64,000 bases of DNA from Shewanella chilikensis (lineage in GTDB: Bacteria > Pseudomonadota > Gammaproteobacteria > Enterobacterales > Shewanellaceae), in the NCBI RefSeq assembly GCF_002836945.1, contig NZ_NIJM01000015.1:1-64000 (forward strand), read 5' to 3'. Positions within the stretch are counted from its first letter, which is position 1; every line of letters begins with the position of its first letter. The position numbers were made by a program, and so were the translations under genes. This document shows positions 1 through 10,003 of the stretch, one piece after another. A model generated the notes under the pieces. That model did no database searches and had not been told where the DNA came from. It saw only the letters and a program-made list of their open reading frames with translations.

Positions 1-71
1 GTCTGCGCTTCGCAATCCGTGAAGGTGGCCGTACAGTTGGTGCTGGTGTTGTAGCCAAGATCATCGCTTAA
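1..71 (+). CDS. tuf: Elongation factor Tu, C-terminal end (partial)
   Basis: The first 71 bases encode the last 22 residues of EF-Tu, ending ...GGRTVGAGVVAKIIA followed by TAA. This tail, from the third beta-barrel domain, is nearly invariant in proteobacterial EF-Tu. The gene begins outside the window. EF-Tu brings aminoacyl-tRNA to the ribosome in the cytoplasm. A strong hairpin terminator follows 20 bases after the stop, so this is the last gene of its transcript. I cannot tell from this fragment which of the two usual tuf copies it is. Confidence 0.95.
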   Translation, partial: LRFAIREGGRTVGAGVVAKIIA

Positions 72-91
72 TTGCGAGACAGGTTACTTTG

Positions 92-118
92 AAAAGGAAG
101 CTTCGGCTTCCTTTTTTG
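92..118 (+). terminator. Rho-independent terminator of tuf
   Basis: The sequence GGAAGC-TTCG-GCTTCC followed by TTTTTTG is a stable UUCG-loop hairpin with a U tract, 20 bases after the tuf stop codon. Confidence 0.9.
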
Positions 119-199
119 TTTTATAACGTTATTTACACGCTTTGCTTCCTTCCTTTTATGCGCCAACGCTTAATTAATCCCGGATAGAGGATTTCTGTC

Positions 200-1207
200 T
201 CAAGCTGTACTTTTATTTAAAGAGCTCACAGGGTTACTTGCCTGAATTGCACATAAATTCAACCTGCGCTTGTCGTGCACTAAAAATAGCTTGTTATCCA
301 TAAAGCTTATTTGAGCCTTGGTTGGTTTGATGTCACCGAGATTCTGGGCCGGAGTCAGTGCCAGTTCAAAGGGGCTTGGTTCCTCTGCCAGCGAATGACA
401 TTCGAAACGCTTGTTGGCTCTGGAGCTTAACCACAGCTGTGGCCCACAATCGCTGAAACGGGCGCTGCCGGGTGCCAGAAGGCTAGACGATTGCAAGAGC
501 AGATCTTTTTCCTGACCACTGCCGAGCATTTTGGAAAGTTTGCCCAAGAGGCTATCCGGCAGGCCATATTTGTATTCTGCCAATATAGCCTCTTGAGTGT
601 CTGGTGCAGATTGCCCCTGACAGAGGCAGAAAATCTTTTTGTTACAGACCTGGATCGCTTCAAGCCAGAGAGGGCTGCCCGGCTTTAAGTCGGCGAGTTC
701 AGGTTCGTCCGGCTCCTTGTATCTGTTGACCAAGTGACAGTGATCTTCTTTGATAAATAGCCAGGAAATGGCCCGGCCCTTACGGGTATTAGGGGAACTC
801 ATTCGCAGCAGCAGTTGATTGTCATCCAGCGGACAAAGCTGCAATGGCAGAAAATGGAAGTGTTGCTGTTCCACAGTCATGGAAAGCACGTCCGGATTGG
901 CAAAGGGGTAGTGCTGCGCCTGAGCTTCTGCCGGTGACTCCCAGATCCAGAGCCCGGTTTCATCCACCAAGGTGAGTTGTTGATGCCAGAGGCAGACCTG
1001 GGGATGCCCCTTAAATTGAGTGAGATCCAGCAATAAGTCGGGGGAGTCGGCCTCGGTAGGCCAAATGGCCAGCAGCGGCTTACCCTCAGACTCATCCCAC
1101 AGAGTTAACGCCAGTAGCTCTGGGGCCAGGAAGCGGGCAGCCTCCAGCAACCAGCCTTTGTGGTTGAAATCCCACTCTCTGATGATACGGCTCTTGAGTC
1201 TGTGCAT
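200..1207 (-). CDS. Conserved-type hypothetical protein, 335 aa, orphan
   Basis: I do not recognise this gene. It encodes a 335-residue protein that starts MHRLKSRIIREWDFNHKGWL. There is no signal peptide, membrane segment or cysteine-motif signature that I can see. It is rich in Leu, Trp and short beta-like stretches (VCLWHQQLTLVDETGLWIW), which could suit a beta-propeller or WD-like fold; that is inference only. It is convergent with tuf and stands alone, with about 300 bases between its start and the next gene. The coding frame is open throughout and has normal codon use, so the gene is probably real and cytoplasmic. Confidence 0.7.
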   Translation of the reverse strand: MHRLKSRIIREWDFNHKGWLLEAARFLAPELLALTLWDESEGKPLLAIWPTEADSPDLLLDLTQFKGHPQVCLWHQQLTLVDETGLWIWESPAEAQAQHYPFANPDVLSMTVEQQHFHFLPLQLCPLDDNQLLLRMSSPNTRKGRAISWLFIKEDHCHLVNRYKEPDEPELADLKPGSPLWLEAIQVCNKKIFCLCQGQSAPDTQEAILAEYKYGLPDSLLGKLSKMLGSGQEKDLLLQSSSLLAPGSARFSDCGPQLWLSSRANKRFECHSLAEEPSPFELALTPAQNLGDIKPTKAQISFMDNKLFLVHDKRRLNLCAIQASNPVSSLNKSTA

Positions 1208-1361
1208 AAGATCTCCGGCAACAACAGCATTGGCATTGATTGTCGCAGAAACTGTGCAATAGATCTGCTACGAAAACAGAAATTTATCGGCTTGTTTATC
1301 GGAAAACTTTGATCTGTTCCAGGCGCGGTTCGACAGTGGGATTTGGCTGAACTCAAAGCTC

Positions 1362-1406
1362 CTGGGCACTAACGCCCCGGGTACTAACGCCCCGGGCACT
1401 AACTCA
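1362..1406. repeat. Three tandem 15-bp repeats
   Basis: Units CTGGGCACTAACGCC, CCGGGTACTAACGCC and CCGGGCACTAACTCA sit head to tail in the 305-base gap between two divergent genes. Nothing else in the gap (1208-1512) stands out. The GGCGTTAG/CCCGGG content could give the divergent promoters weak secondary structure, but no function can be assigned. Confidence 0.8.
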
Positions 1407-1512
1407 TAGTCACGACACCGGGTAGCCGTTTACCGGCCGAGCCAGGTAAGAGTCAAAAGGCGTTTTATGTCCTAAACTTCTGTATGCCTGCCACTCAGCC
1501 ACAGAGATCCCC

Positions 1513-2070
1513 ATGACAAATAACAAGCAGCTCGAAACGCCCACGACTCTGGATTCACTCGATTCGGCCCAATGGCTGCATATCTCGGAAACGGTAAAAC
1601 TCCTGTTGTTGTCGATAGCCCAGATAGAGTTGACCCTGACCGACGGTGAACACAATGTCACCGGTTTAGGGAGCCTGTTTACCGACATGGCGGAGCAATT
1701 GCGAGAGGTGAATGCTTGGTTGGAAACTCAGGAGAATACTCCGGCCGAGATCCTTGATCATGGCCGCCATCTGGCCGGTAAGGTCAATGAAGGTATAGTG
1801 GCTTTTCAGTTCTATGATCGTCTGTCACAAAGGCTCAACCATGTGGTGACCGGGCTGGCGCTGACTGAAGAAGTTCTGCGGGATGAGCATAGTCGCACCT
1901 CGGAACATGCCTGGAAAATGTTACAGCGTACGATTAAGTCGACATACTCGCTGGACTGTGAACGCAAAATGTTTGATCTTGTGCTGCAGGGAATGCCACT
2001 ACACGAGGCTTTGAGCCAGTATCAAGATGAACATCTCAAGCAAAACAACAACGATATCGAACTCTTCTGA
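1513..2070 (+). CDS. Hypothetical protein with a CheZ-like helix motif, 185 aa
   Basis: This is a mostly helical soluble protein of 185 residues with no signal peptide. Residues 97-110 read AFQFYDRLSQRLNH. The D102-x3-Q106 spacing and the surrounding FQ(x)D pattern match the active-site helix of the CheY-P phosphatase CheZ (the FQDLTGQ region with its catalytic Asp and Gln). The rest of the chain does not read as a full CheZ, and no chemotaxis gene is nearby. A role as a response-regulator phosphatase or signalling adaptor is therefore inference. The Shine-Dalgarno sequence is weak. The gene overlaps the next one by 44 bases in another frame, so the two are probably co-transcribed. Confidence 0.7.
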   Translation: MTNNKQLETPTTLDSLDSAQWLHISETVKLLLLSIAQIELTLTDGEHNVTGLGSLFTDMAEQLREVNAWLETQENTPAEILDHGRHLAGKVNEGIVAFQFYDRLSQRLNHVVTGLALTEEVLRDEHSRTSEHAWKMLQRTIKSTYSLDCERKMFDLVLQGMPLHEALSQYQDEHLKQNNNDIELF

Positions 2071-2566
2071 CTTTCTACGCCTGTTTATTATTTCCCTGGC
2101 CCTGGCCTGGCAACCCGCCTGGGCCGGCAAGGCTTCTTTTAGTCAATTCTGTGAAGCGCTCAATGGCCATTGGCAGGGGGATGGTGCCCAAAGGGGGCAA
2201 ACCCCGAAGGAGCTCAGCCTGGATGCCATCTGCAGTAAAGATAAGCGTCAGTTGTTACTCAGCGTCAGTGAAGGGGCACGCCATCCCCTGAGTGAAACCT
2301 GGTGGTTTCGAGACCAAGATCCCAGTGTGGGGCTCTGGTACTTTGACGGTGTGACCGAAGAACGCTTTCAATCTTTCACCCTTTACCATCAGGGCGGCGG
2401 ATTTTCCCTGCTGGGTGAAGGGCGGTCCGGTGGACGTCCGGCGCTGATCCAACTGCTATTCGAAGCCGACAATGACGGCTGGCTCTGGCGCCAGAATCTG
2501 CACTATCTGGATGAGGACTCGGATAGCTATCAAACCTACAGAGCCATCTCACTGCAACCTCGCTGA
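2027..2566 (+). CDS. Exported hypothetical protein, 179 aa
   Basis: The protein has an N-terminal hydrophobic segment (FLRLFIISLALAWQPAWA, about residues 16-33) ending in an A-W-A cleavage-like site, which predicts export to the periplasm. The mature part is about 145 residues and Trp/Gly rich (LNGHWQGDG, ETWWFRDQDPSVGLWYFDG), suggesting a small beta-barrel or lipocalin-like fold. I do not recognise the family. The long 44-base overlap with the preceding gene is odd. A later start would remove the signal peptide, so the upstream ATG at 2027 is preferred. It ends one base before the convergent trmL stop codon. Confidence 0.7.
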   Translation: MNISSKTTTISNSSDFLRLFIISLALAWQPAWAGKASFSQFCEALNGHWQGDGAQRGQTPKELSLDAICSKDKRQLLLSVSEGARHPLSETWWFRDQDPSVGLWYFDGVTEERFQSFTLYHQGGGFSLLGEGRSGGRPALIQLLFEADNDGWLWRQNLHYLDEDSDSYQTYRAISLQPR

Positions 2567-2567
2567 T

Positions 2568-3032
2568 TTATATAGCGCCGCTGAAACCCTGTTGACGCCA
2601 AGCTTCATAGCTGATGATAGCCACTGCATTGGAAAGGTTCAGGCTGCGGCTGGAGGGCACCATAGGGATCCTCAGTCTGTGCTCTGCAGCAATGCTTTGC
2701 AATATTTCCTGAGGCAGGCCGCGAGTCTCGGGGCCAAACAAGAGCACATCCTCTTGCCGATATTCGAGCTCGGAATGTGGCCGACTGCCCTTGGTGGTGC
2801 AAGCCAAAATGCGTTTGCCCGCCATGGCCGCGAGAAAACGCGGGAAATCCGGGTAGCGGTTTACTCGGGTCAGGTCGCCATAATCCAGCCCGGCCCGGCG
2901 CAGTTTTTTCTCTTCCAGATCAAAGCCCAAAGGCTCTATCAGGTGTAGCTCGCAGCCGTTGTTGGCGCAGAGACGGATAATGTTGCCGGTATTGGGGGCG
3001 ATTTCGGGTTCATAGAGGGCGATGTGGAACAC
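2568..3032 (-). CDS. trmL: tRNA (cytidine(34)-2'-O)-methyltransferase TrmL
   Basis: TrmL is a SPOUT-family methyltransferase that 2'-O-methylates the wobble base of tRNA-Leu isoacceptors using S-adenosylmethionine. The 154-residue length is typical. Recognisable motifs are the N-terminal [20 protein letters not shown], the central FGPETRGLP, and the C-terminal knot loop [20 protein letters not shown], which forms the cofactor pocket. It is a single gene, convergent with the exported protein at 2027-2566 with no room for a terminator between them. Confidence 0.95.
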   Translation of the reverse strand: MFHIALYEPEIAPNTGNIIRLCANNGCELHLIEPLGFDLEEKKLRRAGLDYGDLTRVNRYPDFPRFLAAMAGKRILACTTKGSRPHSELEYRQEDVLLFGPETRGLPQEILQSIAAEHRLRIPMVPSSRSLNLSNAVAIISYEAWRQQGFSGAI

Positions 3033-3122
3033 GGGTTGACCTTATTGCATGCAGATGCGGGCATTATACCATTCCGCTAAGGAGTGTACTCTCTCAGTGA
3101 GAATGCAAAGTCGCTAGAAAGT

Positions 3123-3147
3123 AAAAAAGCCCCTTAAGGGGCTTTTT
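3123..3147 (-). terminator. Terminator after the TonB receptor
   Basis: AAAAAAGCCCC-TTAA-GGGGCTTTTT is a symmetric hairpin with U tracts on both strands, 17 bases past the stop codon of the minus-strand receptor gene. Confidence 0.9.
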
Positions 3148-3163
3148 CAGGCGAGGTAATTGC

Positions 3164-6028
3164 TTACATCTCGTATTTGACAGTCAGGTAATAGAAGCGA
3201 CCTATGTTGTCATAGCTGGCGCTGCCGGTACCTGTACCAGTGGTGCTGCCTGGCAGGTCACGGTCGAATGCGTTGTCTATCCCGAGACCGAACTCCAGAC
3301 CATTGTCCATGGTGTAGGTGGCATACAAGTCGGTAACACTGTATGAACCATAGCTCATGACATTGGAGTAAGGCACGTCATAGTCGGCGTTGAACTGCGG
3401 AGTATACAGATCTACCGAGTCCAGATAACGTGTCTTCCAGTTCAGGTTCCAGGCGTCGTAGCTGTAGTTCAGTACCAACTGACCTTGCCACTGTGCTTCA
3501 CCTATCGTGCCGGCATACTCTTCATAATCGGAGGAATCATCCTGGAAGGGATATTCGTTGCGCTCGATTAGATAGGTACCCAGTAGGTTAGTGCGCAGGT
3601 CACCGCCAAATAGCGGGAAGTCATAACCGATTTCGAAGTCGACCCCTGAGGCTTCCTGCTTGGCTATATTCTGCACAATCTGAGTGATGTTAGTGATCTC
3701 GTGTGAGGTGGCGTCACGGGTGAGCAAATCACAGTATTGGTTGTTGACCCCTGTGGGGGAGTCGATACAGCGATTGATAATATCCTGAGCAGCGATATTG
3801 GCGATAGCATCTGTGATTTCAATGTTCCAGTAATCCACCGTCATCACCAGACCTTCAACGAATGAAGGCTGATAAACCAGACCGACAGTGTAGCTGTCAG
3901 ACTCTTCAGGCTCCAACTGGTCATTACCACCGGAAACCCCTTCGAGGGTTGCGCTGTCATAGCTGGAATCGAAATCAGTTGGTACCCCGAGTGCGGCGCA
4001 GTTGGCAGCACGAATCGCTCGTTGCTCTGGAGTTACCTCGGCCAGTTCGCTGGTTTTACAGGTGTCATCAACATTGAAGAAGTTCTGACCTTGGGCACCA
4101 TAGTATTCGCTGATGTTAGGGGCGCGCAGAGCGGTAGACAGAGTCGAACGCAGGCGCAGCGAATCTATGATGGTCCAGTCCAGACCCAACTTCCAACTGG
4201 TAGCATCGCCAATGGTGGAGTAGTCAGCGTAGCGGACCGCGCCATCCAGAGTCAGGTTCTGGATACCAGGTAGGTCTTCCAGCAGCGGCACAGAGATCTC
4301 GGCATAGATTTCTTTGACATCGAAATCACCGCCTTCACTCTGCAGGGCGTTAAAGAAGGTGGCGCCGGTAGCGGCAAATGGATCTTCGTTGTTCTGACTC
4401 TTTTCCTTGCGGTATTCGATACCGGAAGCGAAACCTACCATACCGGCAGGCAGCTCAAACAGGGCAGAGTTGGACATAGAGCCGCCGATTACATACTGCT
4501 CGATTTTGAATTTACCTGTAGTGGTAGTACTGAACCAGTCGGCAGCTTCGCGGGTTACCGCTCCGTCACCAAACAGATTGACGGGCACACAACCTGCGGC
4601 CTGGGCATCTGTGTCACGACAGACAATTTCGCCGCTGACAGGATCGCGAATAGCATCTACAGACTGCTGGAAATTTTTATAGATCAAGTTGTTGTAATTG
4701 GTACGGGTCTGCTCTGTCTGACCATAGATGGCATAGGCTTCCATCTCCCAATCTTCCAGCACTATACCATTTAGACCGAGCACATACCTTTGGGTGGTAC
4801 GCTCATCATCTTCGGTGCGGGGACCCAGATCCGACATAAAGCGGTTGACTACCACAGAGTCTGAGCCGACCTGATCCATCAAAGCGCCCAGTTCATCGGA
4901 AACGTAGGGGTTATCACGGGTTACTGTCGTATAGTCATCATTGAAGAAGAAGAACGCCGGTTGCCCTGAAGTGGTGGCATTGGTTCGGCTCCACTTAGCC
5001 TCGAAATAACCGTTCAGGTTATCGGTAAAGTCATAGTTGGTCTTGAAGTTGATGGTGGTACGATCAAACTCGGGCTGAAGTTCTTCCCACTGACGCAGGT
5101 TGATATAGTCACAACCCTCACCGGCACATTTTATACCGTCCGTGATTTCACCTAGACCAATAGTTTTCGGAGTACCGTCCGGGTTGAAGCTATAATAACC
5201 CGGTGTTCCGCCATAGAAGCCAACAACACCGGCATTATTGATCCCCCAGTAACCGGCATTTGGCAGCAGCTGCTTAACAGTGCTGTCATCGATAGTATTG
5301 TTGAGCTCGCTCCAAGAAACCGCTGTTTGGTCACGTTCCAGCATTCCGAGGCGATCTTGCTGTGAGTATTCGACCGAGATAGCCGCGTTACCGCGATCAT
5401 TATCAAAGTTGGAACCATAGGCCAGACTGAAGCGCTGGTTATTGTAGTCGCTGTCATCGGCAATACCGGCGGCGGCAGAGGCTGAGAAGCCTTCAATCTT
5501 CTTCTTCATCTTGAAGTTAACAACACCGGTAACCGCATCGGCACCGTAAATCGCCGAGGCGCCACCAGTGATGATTTCAACACTATCGACCCATTCGGTT
5601 GGAATGGTGTTCACGTCGACAGAGGATGTGCCTGGGCTACTGGCCACATGACGCTTGCCATCGACCAGTACCAGGGTTCTGGCTGCGCCCATGCCACGCA
5701 GATCCAACAAGTTCAGACCGGCAGTACCGATAGAGCTTCCCGAGTTGGCCAGTGAGTAAGTGTTTGCCAGAGCTGGCAGTTCGTTGAGTGCTTCACCTAT
5801 GTTAACGGCCCCTGTTTTAATCAGAGACTCGCCCGAAATAACGGTAACCGGGCTGGGGGCAATAGCGCCCTCACGCATAATGCGTGAACCTGTTACCTGG
5901 ATTTTTTCAATCTGCTGCTCATTTTGTTCCTCTGCCATGGCCGGAGAGGCCACTGCCAGAGAAGCAAAACCCGTTGCTGCAAAAAGTGAAAAGCGAATGG
6001 CGTTCGCCAGCAATTTCTCTTTTAACAT
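3164..6028 (-). CDS. TonB-dependent outer-membrane receptor, 954 aa
   Basis: The protein starts with a signal peptide (about residues 1-32, ending SPAMA) and a Ton-box-like stretch around IEKIQVTGSRI. A plug domain follows at about residues 50-165, containing LVLVDGKRH and IPTEWVDSVEIITGGASAIYGADAVTGVVNF. A 22-strand-type barrel makes up the rest. This SxxIMREG...GASAIYGADAVTGVVN subclass is common in Shewanella and related marine bacteria for large organic substrates. The barrel carries several Cys pairs (CAGEGC, CRDTDAQAAGC), which may form loop disulfides. It ends ...YYLTVKYEM, so the terminal residue is Met rather than the usual aromatic. The substrate is unknown. It has its own promoter region and terminator and stands alone. 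Confidence 0.9.
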   Translation of the reverse strand: MLKEKLLANAIRFSLFAATGFASLAVASPAMAEEQNEQQIEKIQVTGSRIMREGAIAPSPVTVISGESLIKTGAVNIGEALNELPALANTYSLANSGSSIGTAGLNLLDLRGMGAARTLVLVDGKRHVASSPGTSSVDVNTIPTEWVDSVEIITGGASAIYGADAVTGVVNFKMKKKIEGFSASAAAGIADDSDYNNQRFSLAYGSNFDNDRGNAAISVEYSQQDRLGMLERDQTAVSWSELNNTIDDSTVKQLLPNAGYWGINNAGVVGFYGGTPGYYSFNPDGTPKTIGLGEITDGIKCAGEGCDYINLRQWEELQPEFDRTTINFKTNYDFTDNLNGYFEAKWSRTNATTSGQPAFFFFNDDYTTVTRDNPYVSDELGALMDQVGSDSVVVNRFMSDLGPRTEDDERTTQRYVLGLNGIVLEDWEMEAYAIYGQTEQTRTNYNNLIYKNFQQSVDAIRDPVSGEIVCRDTDAQAAGCVPVNLFGDGAVTREAADWFSTTTTGKFKIEQYVIGGSMSNSALFELPAGMVGFASGIEYRKEKSQNNEDPFAATGATFFNALQSEGGDFDVKEIYAEISVPLLEDLPGIQNLTLDGAVRYADYSTIGDATSWKLGLDWTIIDSLRLRSTLSTALRAPNISEYYGAQGQNFFNVDDTCKTSELAEVTPEQRAIRAANCAALGVPTDFDSSYDSATLEGVSGGNDQLEPEESDSYTVGLVYQPSFVEGLVMTVDYWNIEITDAIANIAAQDIINRCIDSPTGVNNQYCDLLTRDATSHEITNITQIVQNIAKQEASGVDFEIGYDFPLFGGDLRTNLLGTYLIERNEYPFQDDSSDYEEYAGTIGEAQWQGQLVLNYSYDAWNLNWKTRYLDSVDLYTPQFNADYDVPYSNVMSYGSYSVTDLYATYTMDNGLEFGLGIDNAFDRDLPGSTTGTGTGSASYDNIGRFYYLTVKYEM

Positions 6029-6087
6029 ACCAACTCCCTATGAAATTGTTTAGATATTGTTATTTATGTTTCTTGTTGTAGCTAAAC

Positions 6088-6099
6088 AATACTAGTATT
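6088..6099. promoter_or_regulatory. Palindrome upstream of the TonB receptor
   Basis: AATACTAGTATT is a perfect 12-bp palindrome about 60 bases upstream of the receptor start codon, in an AT-rich intergenic stretch (6029-6183). It could be an operator. It is short enough that chance is possible in AT-rich DNA. Confidence 0.3.
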
Positions 6100-6183
6100 T
6101 GTGAAAATCTCTTTCAATAGTTGATTTGATGGTATGTTTTGTATTCGTAAGTGTTAATTTACTGTATTAAATTTGTGTAATAA

Positions 6184-6206
6184 AAAACCCGGCAGAAGCC
6201 GGGCTT
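6184..6206 (-). terminator. Terminator after the aldehyde dehydrogenase
   Basis: Read on the minus strand, CCCGGC-TTCT-GCCGGG is followed by TTTTTTA, 19 bases after the stop codon of the aldehyde dehydrogenase. Confidence 0.9.
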
Positions 6207-6224
6207 GTTTTTACTGTGTTTGGT

Positions 6225-7745
<1,521 letters not shown>

Positions 7746-7822
7746 GGTGAGTTTCCTCGTCTTGTTGAAAGGTTTTTCTTGTATTTATCTGTTCGGCCAC
7801 AGCGGCCTTGGCTCAGGTAAAC

Positions 7823-7837
7823 GCAAAGGCCGGGCCA
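7823..7837 (-). promoter_or_regulatory. Sigma-54 promoter of the aldehyde dehydrogenase
   Basis: The minus strand reads TGGCCCGGCCTTTGC. The GG and GC dinucleotides are 10 bases apart, as in the consensus TGGCACG-N4-TTGC. It lies 78 bases upstream of the dehydrogenase start, and a sigma-54 activator gene is divergent from it. Confidence 0.8.
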
Positions 7838-7992
7838 GTGTGAGCCTGCTTGTTCATTTATTGTGCTAACAGTATGATGAAAAACTAAATTTGCGATTGC
7901 TGTATCTTGGCGTGGTGCCGGGTACTCGAGTTGTCTATCGCGCAAACTGTGGCAAAAAGGTACACACAGGTGTACCAGAATGGAGCAGGGCT

Positions 7993-9795
7993 ATGACACT
8001 CAAGACCCATTCCCAATCCTGGTTATCGGCTTCCTGGCAACGTTGCCAGGGGGCTGGGCTCAATCCCGCTGCCATACCCGATGAACTCAGGCTCAATACT
8101 GCTGCTCTTGATGAGCGGCGCCAGCGCCATGGCCGGCTGCTGCAAGCCGTGGAGCACAGTGCTCTGCCACTGTTCAATCAACTTATGGGGCGAACCCAGA
8201 GTCGGCTCATCCTCTCGGATCCTCAAGGTTTTGTGCTGCAGCACTGGGGCGTGAGCCACTACTCACAAAAGCTTGCCAATATTGCCCTGGATACCGGGGT
8301 CAACTGGCTGGAGCAATACAAGGGAACCAATGCCATAGCCGCGGCACTCAGCGAACGCCAGTGTGTTTCGGTTATCGGTGAGCAGCACTTTATCAAGAGC
8401 CACAGATTTATGAGTTGCACCGCCAGCCCGCTGTACTCCCCGGACGGTGAGTTGCTGGGAGCCTTGGATATCACCAGTGAGCAGCAAATCCATACCCCAA
8501 AGACAGCCATCTTGGTGTCCAGTTTGGCGCAGCAGTTGGAGCTGGCTTTATTGTGCCGACTTCCCGGCGCTGCTGTTCGATTGGATCTGGCGCCGCAGCA
8601 GGCCCTGCTGTATTCAGGCTGGCAAGGCGTATTGGTGCTCGACCTTGATGGACGGGTGCTGGGCGCCAACCCTATGGCAAGGCAACTACTCAAAGGCATC
8701 AACCTGGGCCAAATTCACCAGGCCTTGTCCCCTCAGGTATTGAACCGGGGCAGCGGCCGCTTGCAGCAGGGATTGGTGTTCAGAACCCAGGCGTTGGAGC
8801 AGCCTCAACATACCAAGCCTGTGGTTCGAGCGAGCCAGAGCCGAGAAAGCCAGAGCAGAGAAAGCAGCGCTGCTTTTAAAGAACCCAGGTTGGATCAAGC
8901 CTGGCAGCAGGCGCGTAAGGTGTTGGTACGAAATATCCCTTTGCTGATCCTGGGGGAAACCGGAGTGGGCAAGGAGCAGTTTGTCAAACAGCTGCATGTG
9001 CAAAGTTCCAGGCATCAGCAGCCTTTTGTGGCGGTTAACTGCGCCGCGATCCCGGCGGAGCTGGTGGAATCAGAGCTGTTTGGTTATCAGGCGGGTGCCT
9101 TTACCGGAGCTTCCAGGCAGGGATATGTCGGCAAAATACGTCAGGCGCACCAGGGATCCCTGTTTCTGGATGAAATCGGCGAGATGCCCCTGGCGGCCCA
9201 GAGCCGTTTGCTTAGGGTGTTGCAGGAGCGCGAGGTGGTGCCCATTGGCAGTAATCAGGCACACAGCGTCGACATTCAGGTGATTGCCGCCACTCATATG
9301 GACTTACCGGCATTGGTGCAGCAGGGGGCCTTTCGCGCCGATCTCTATTACCGGCTCAATGGTTTGCAGGTCACACTGCCTGCATTGCGCCAGCGAAGCG
9401 ACCTGCGGCGTCTGCTCCACAAATTGCACCAGCGCTATCGAGTTCGGCCCCAGAGCCTGTGTCCTGTGCTGGAGCAGCGATTGCTGCAATATCATTGGCC
9501 GGGAAACCTACGGGAGCTGGATAACCTGATGCAGGTAGCCTGTTTGATGGCCGAAGAGCTCCCTGAACTCAACTGGCAAACGCTGCCTGAAAGTCTGCAG
9601 CAGACCTTGGTGGCTACAGAAGAGACTGTGACCGGTTTGGTACCCGCGCCGGGCAACAATCTGCACCGCCAAATGCAGACGCAAATTCGCGACACCTGGC
9701 TGGCTTGCAATGGTAACGTCAGTGAAGCGGCACGCCGTTTGGGGATTAGCCGCAACACCCTATACCGTAAGCTTAAGGCGTTGGCGCTGAAGTAG
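7993..9795 (+). CDS. Sigma-54-dependent activator, AcoR/DhaR-like
   Basis: This is a 600-residue bacterial enhancer-binding protein. The N-terminal ~200 residues resemble the GAF-type sensor of AcoR-like regulators (LILSDPQGFVLQHWG, LDTGVNWLEQYKGTNAIAAAL). A central AAA+ domain follows, with Walker A GETGVGKEQ at about residue 320 and the sigma-54 contact loop GAFTGA at about 367. A Fis-type helix-turn-helix ends the protein (VSEAARRLGISRNTLYRKL). The start at 7993 is preferred because GGAGCAGGG precedes it; an upstream in-frame start would add 34 residues unlike the family. Its divergent position and the sigma-54 promoter across the intergenic region mark the aldehyde dehydrogenase as its target. 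Residues near 280-290 contain a short SQSRE-SQSRE duplication. Confidence 0.9.
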   Translation: MTLKTHSQSWLSASWQRCQGAGLNPAAIPDELRLNTAALDERRQRHGRLLQAVEHSALPLFNQLMGRTQSRLILSDPQGFVLQHWGVSHYSQKLANIALDTGVNWLEQYKGTNAIAAALSERQCVSVIGEQHFIKSHRFMSCTASPLYSPDGELLGALDITSEQQIHTPKTAILVSSLAQQLELALLCRLPGAAVRLDLAPQQALLYSGWQGVLVLDLDGRVLGANPMARQLLKGINLGQIHQALSPQVLNRGSGRLQQGLVFRTQALEQPQHTKPVVRASQSRESQSRESSAAFKEPRLDQAWQQARKVLVRNIPLLILGETGVGKEQFVKQLHVQSSRHQQPFVAVNCAAIPAELVESELFGYQAGAFTGASRQGYVGKIRQAHQGSLFLDEIGEMPLAAQSRLLRVLQEREVVPIGSNQAHSVDIQVIAATHMDLPALVQQGAFRADLYYRLNGLQVTLPALRQRSDLRRLLHKLHQRYRVRPQSLCPVLEQRLLQYHWPGNLRELDNLMQVACLMAEELPELNWQTLPESLQQTLVATEETVTGLVPAPGNNLHRQMQTQIRDTWLACNGNVSEAARRLGISRNTLYRKLKALALK

Positions 9796-10003
9796 TTTTA
9801 GATGTTGGTATTTTGTTGATGGACTTGCCTGGGCACAGGCCATTATTGAGGCCGAGGTAACAGACTGGGATTATTGAATGTGAACCAAGCCGCGAAATAG
9901 CCCATGAGTTGCACGCCTCGACACTCTGCCAATGATCCTGTGTCCCGCCGGTGGTTTTTCCACTAGTCTGGAATTTGTATTTTTAACAGCAGGAGCGGTA
10001 ATC

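Noticed and set aside
3123..3147. The hairpin as an attenuator or promoter element of trmL
   Set aside because: It lies 90 bases upstream of trmL and directly after the TonB gene stop, and its U tract fits a terminator for that gene.
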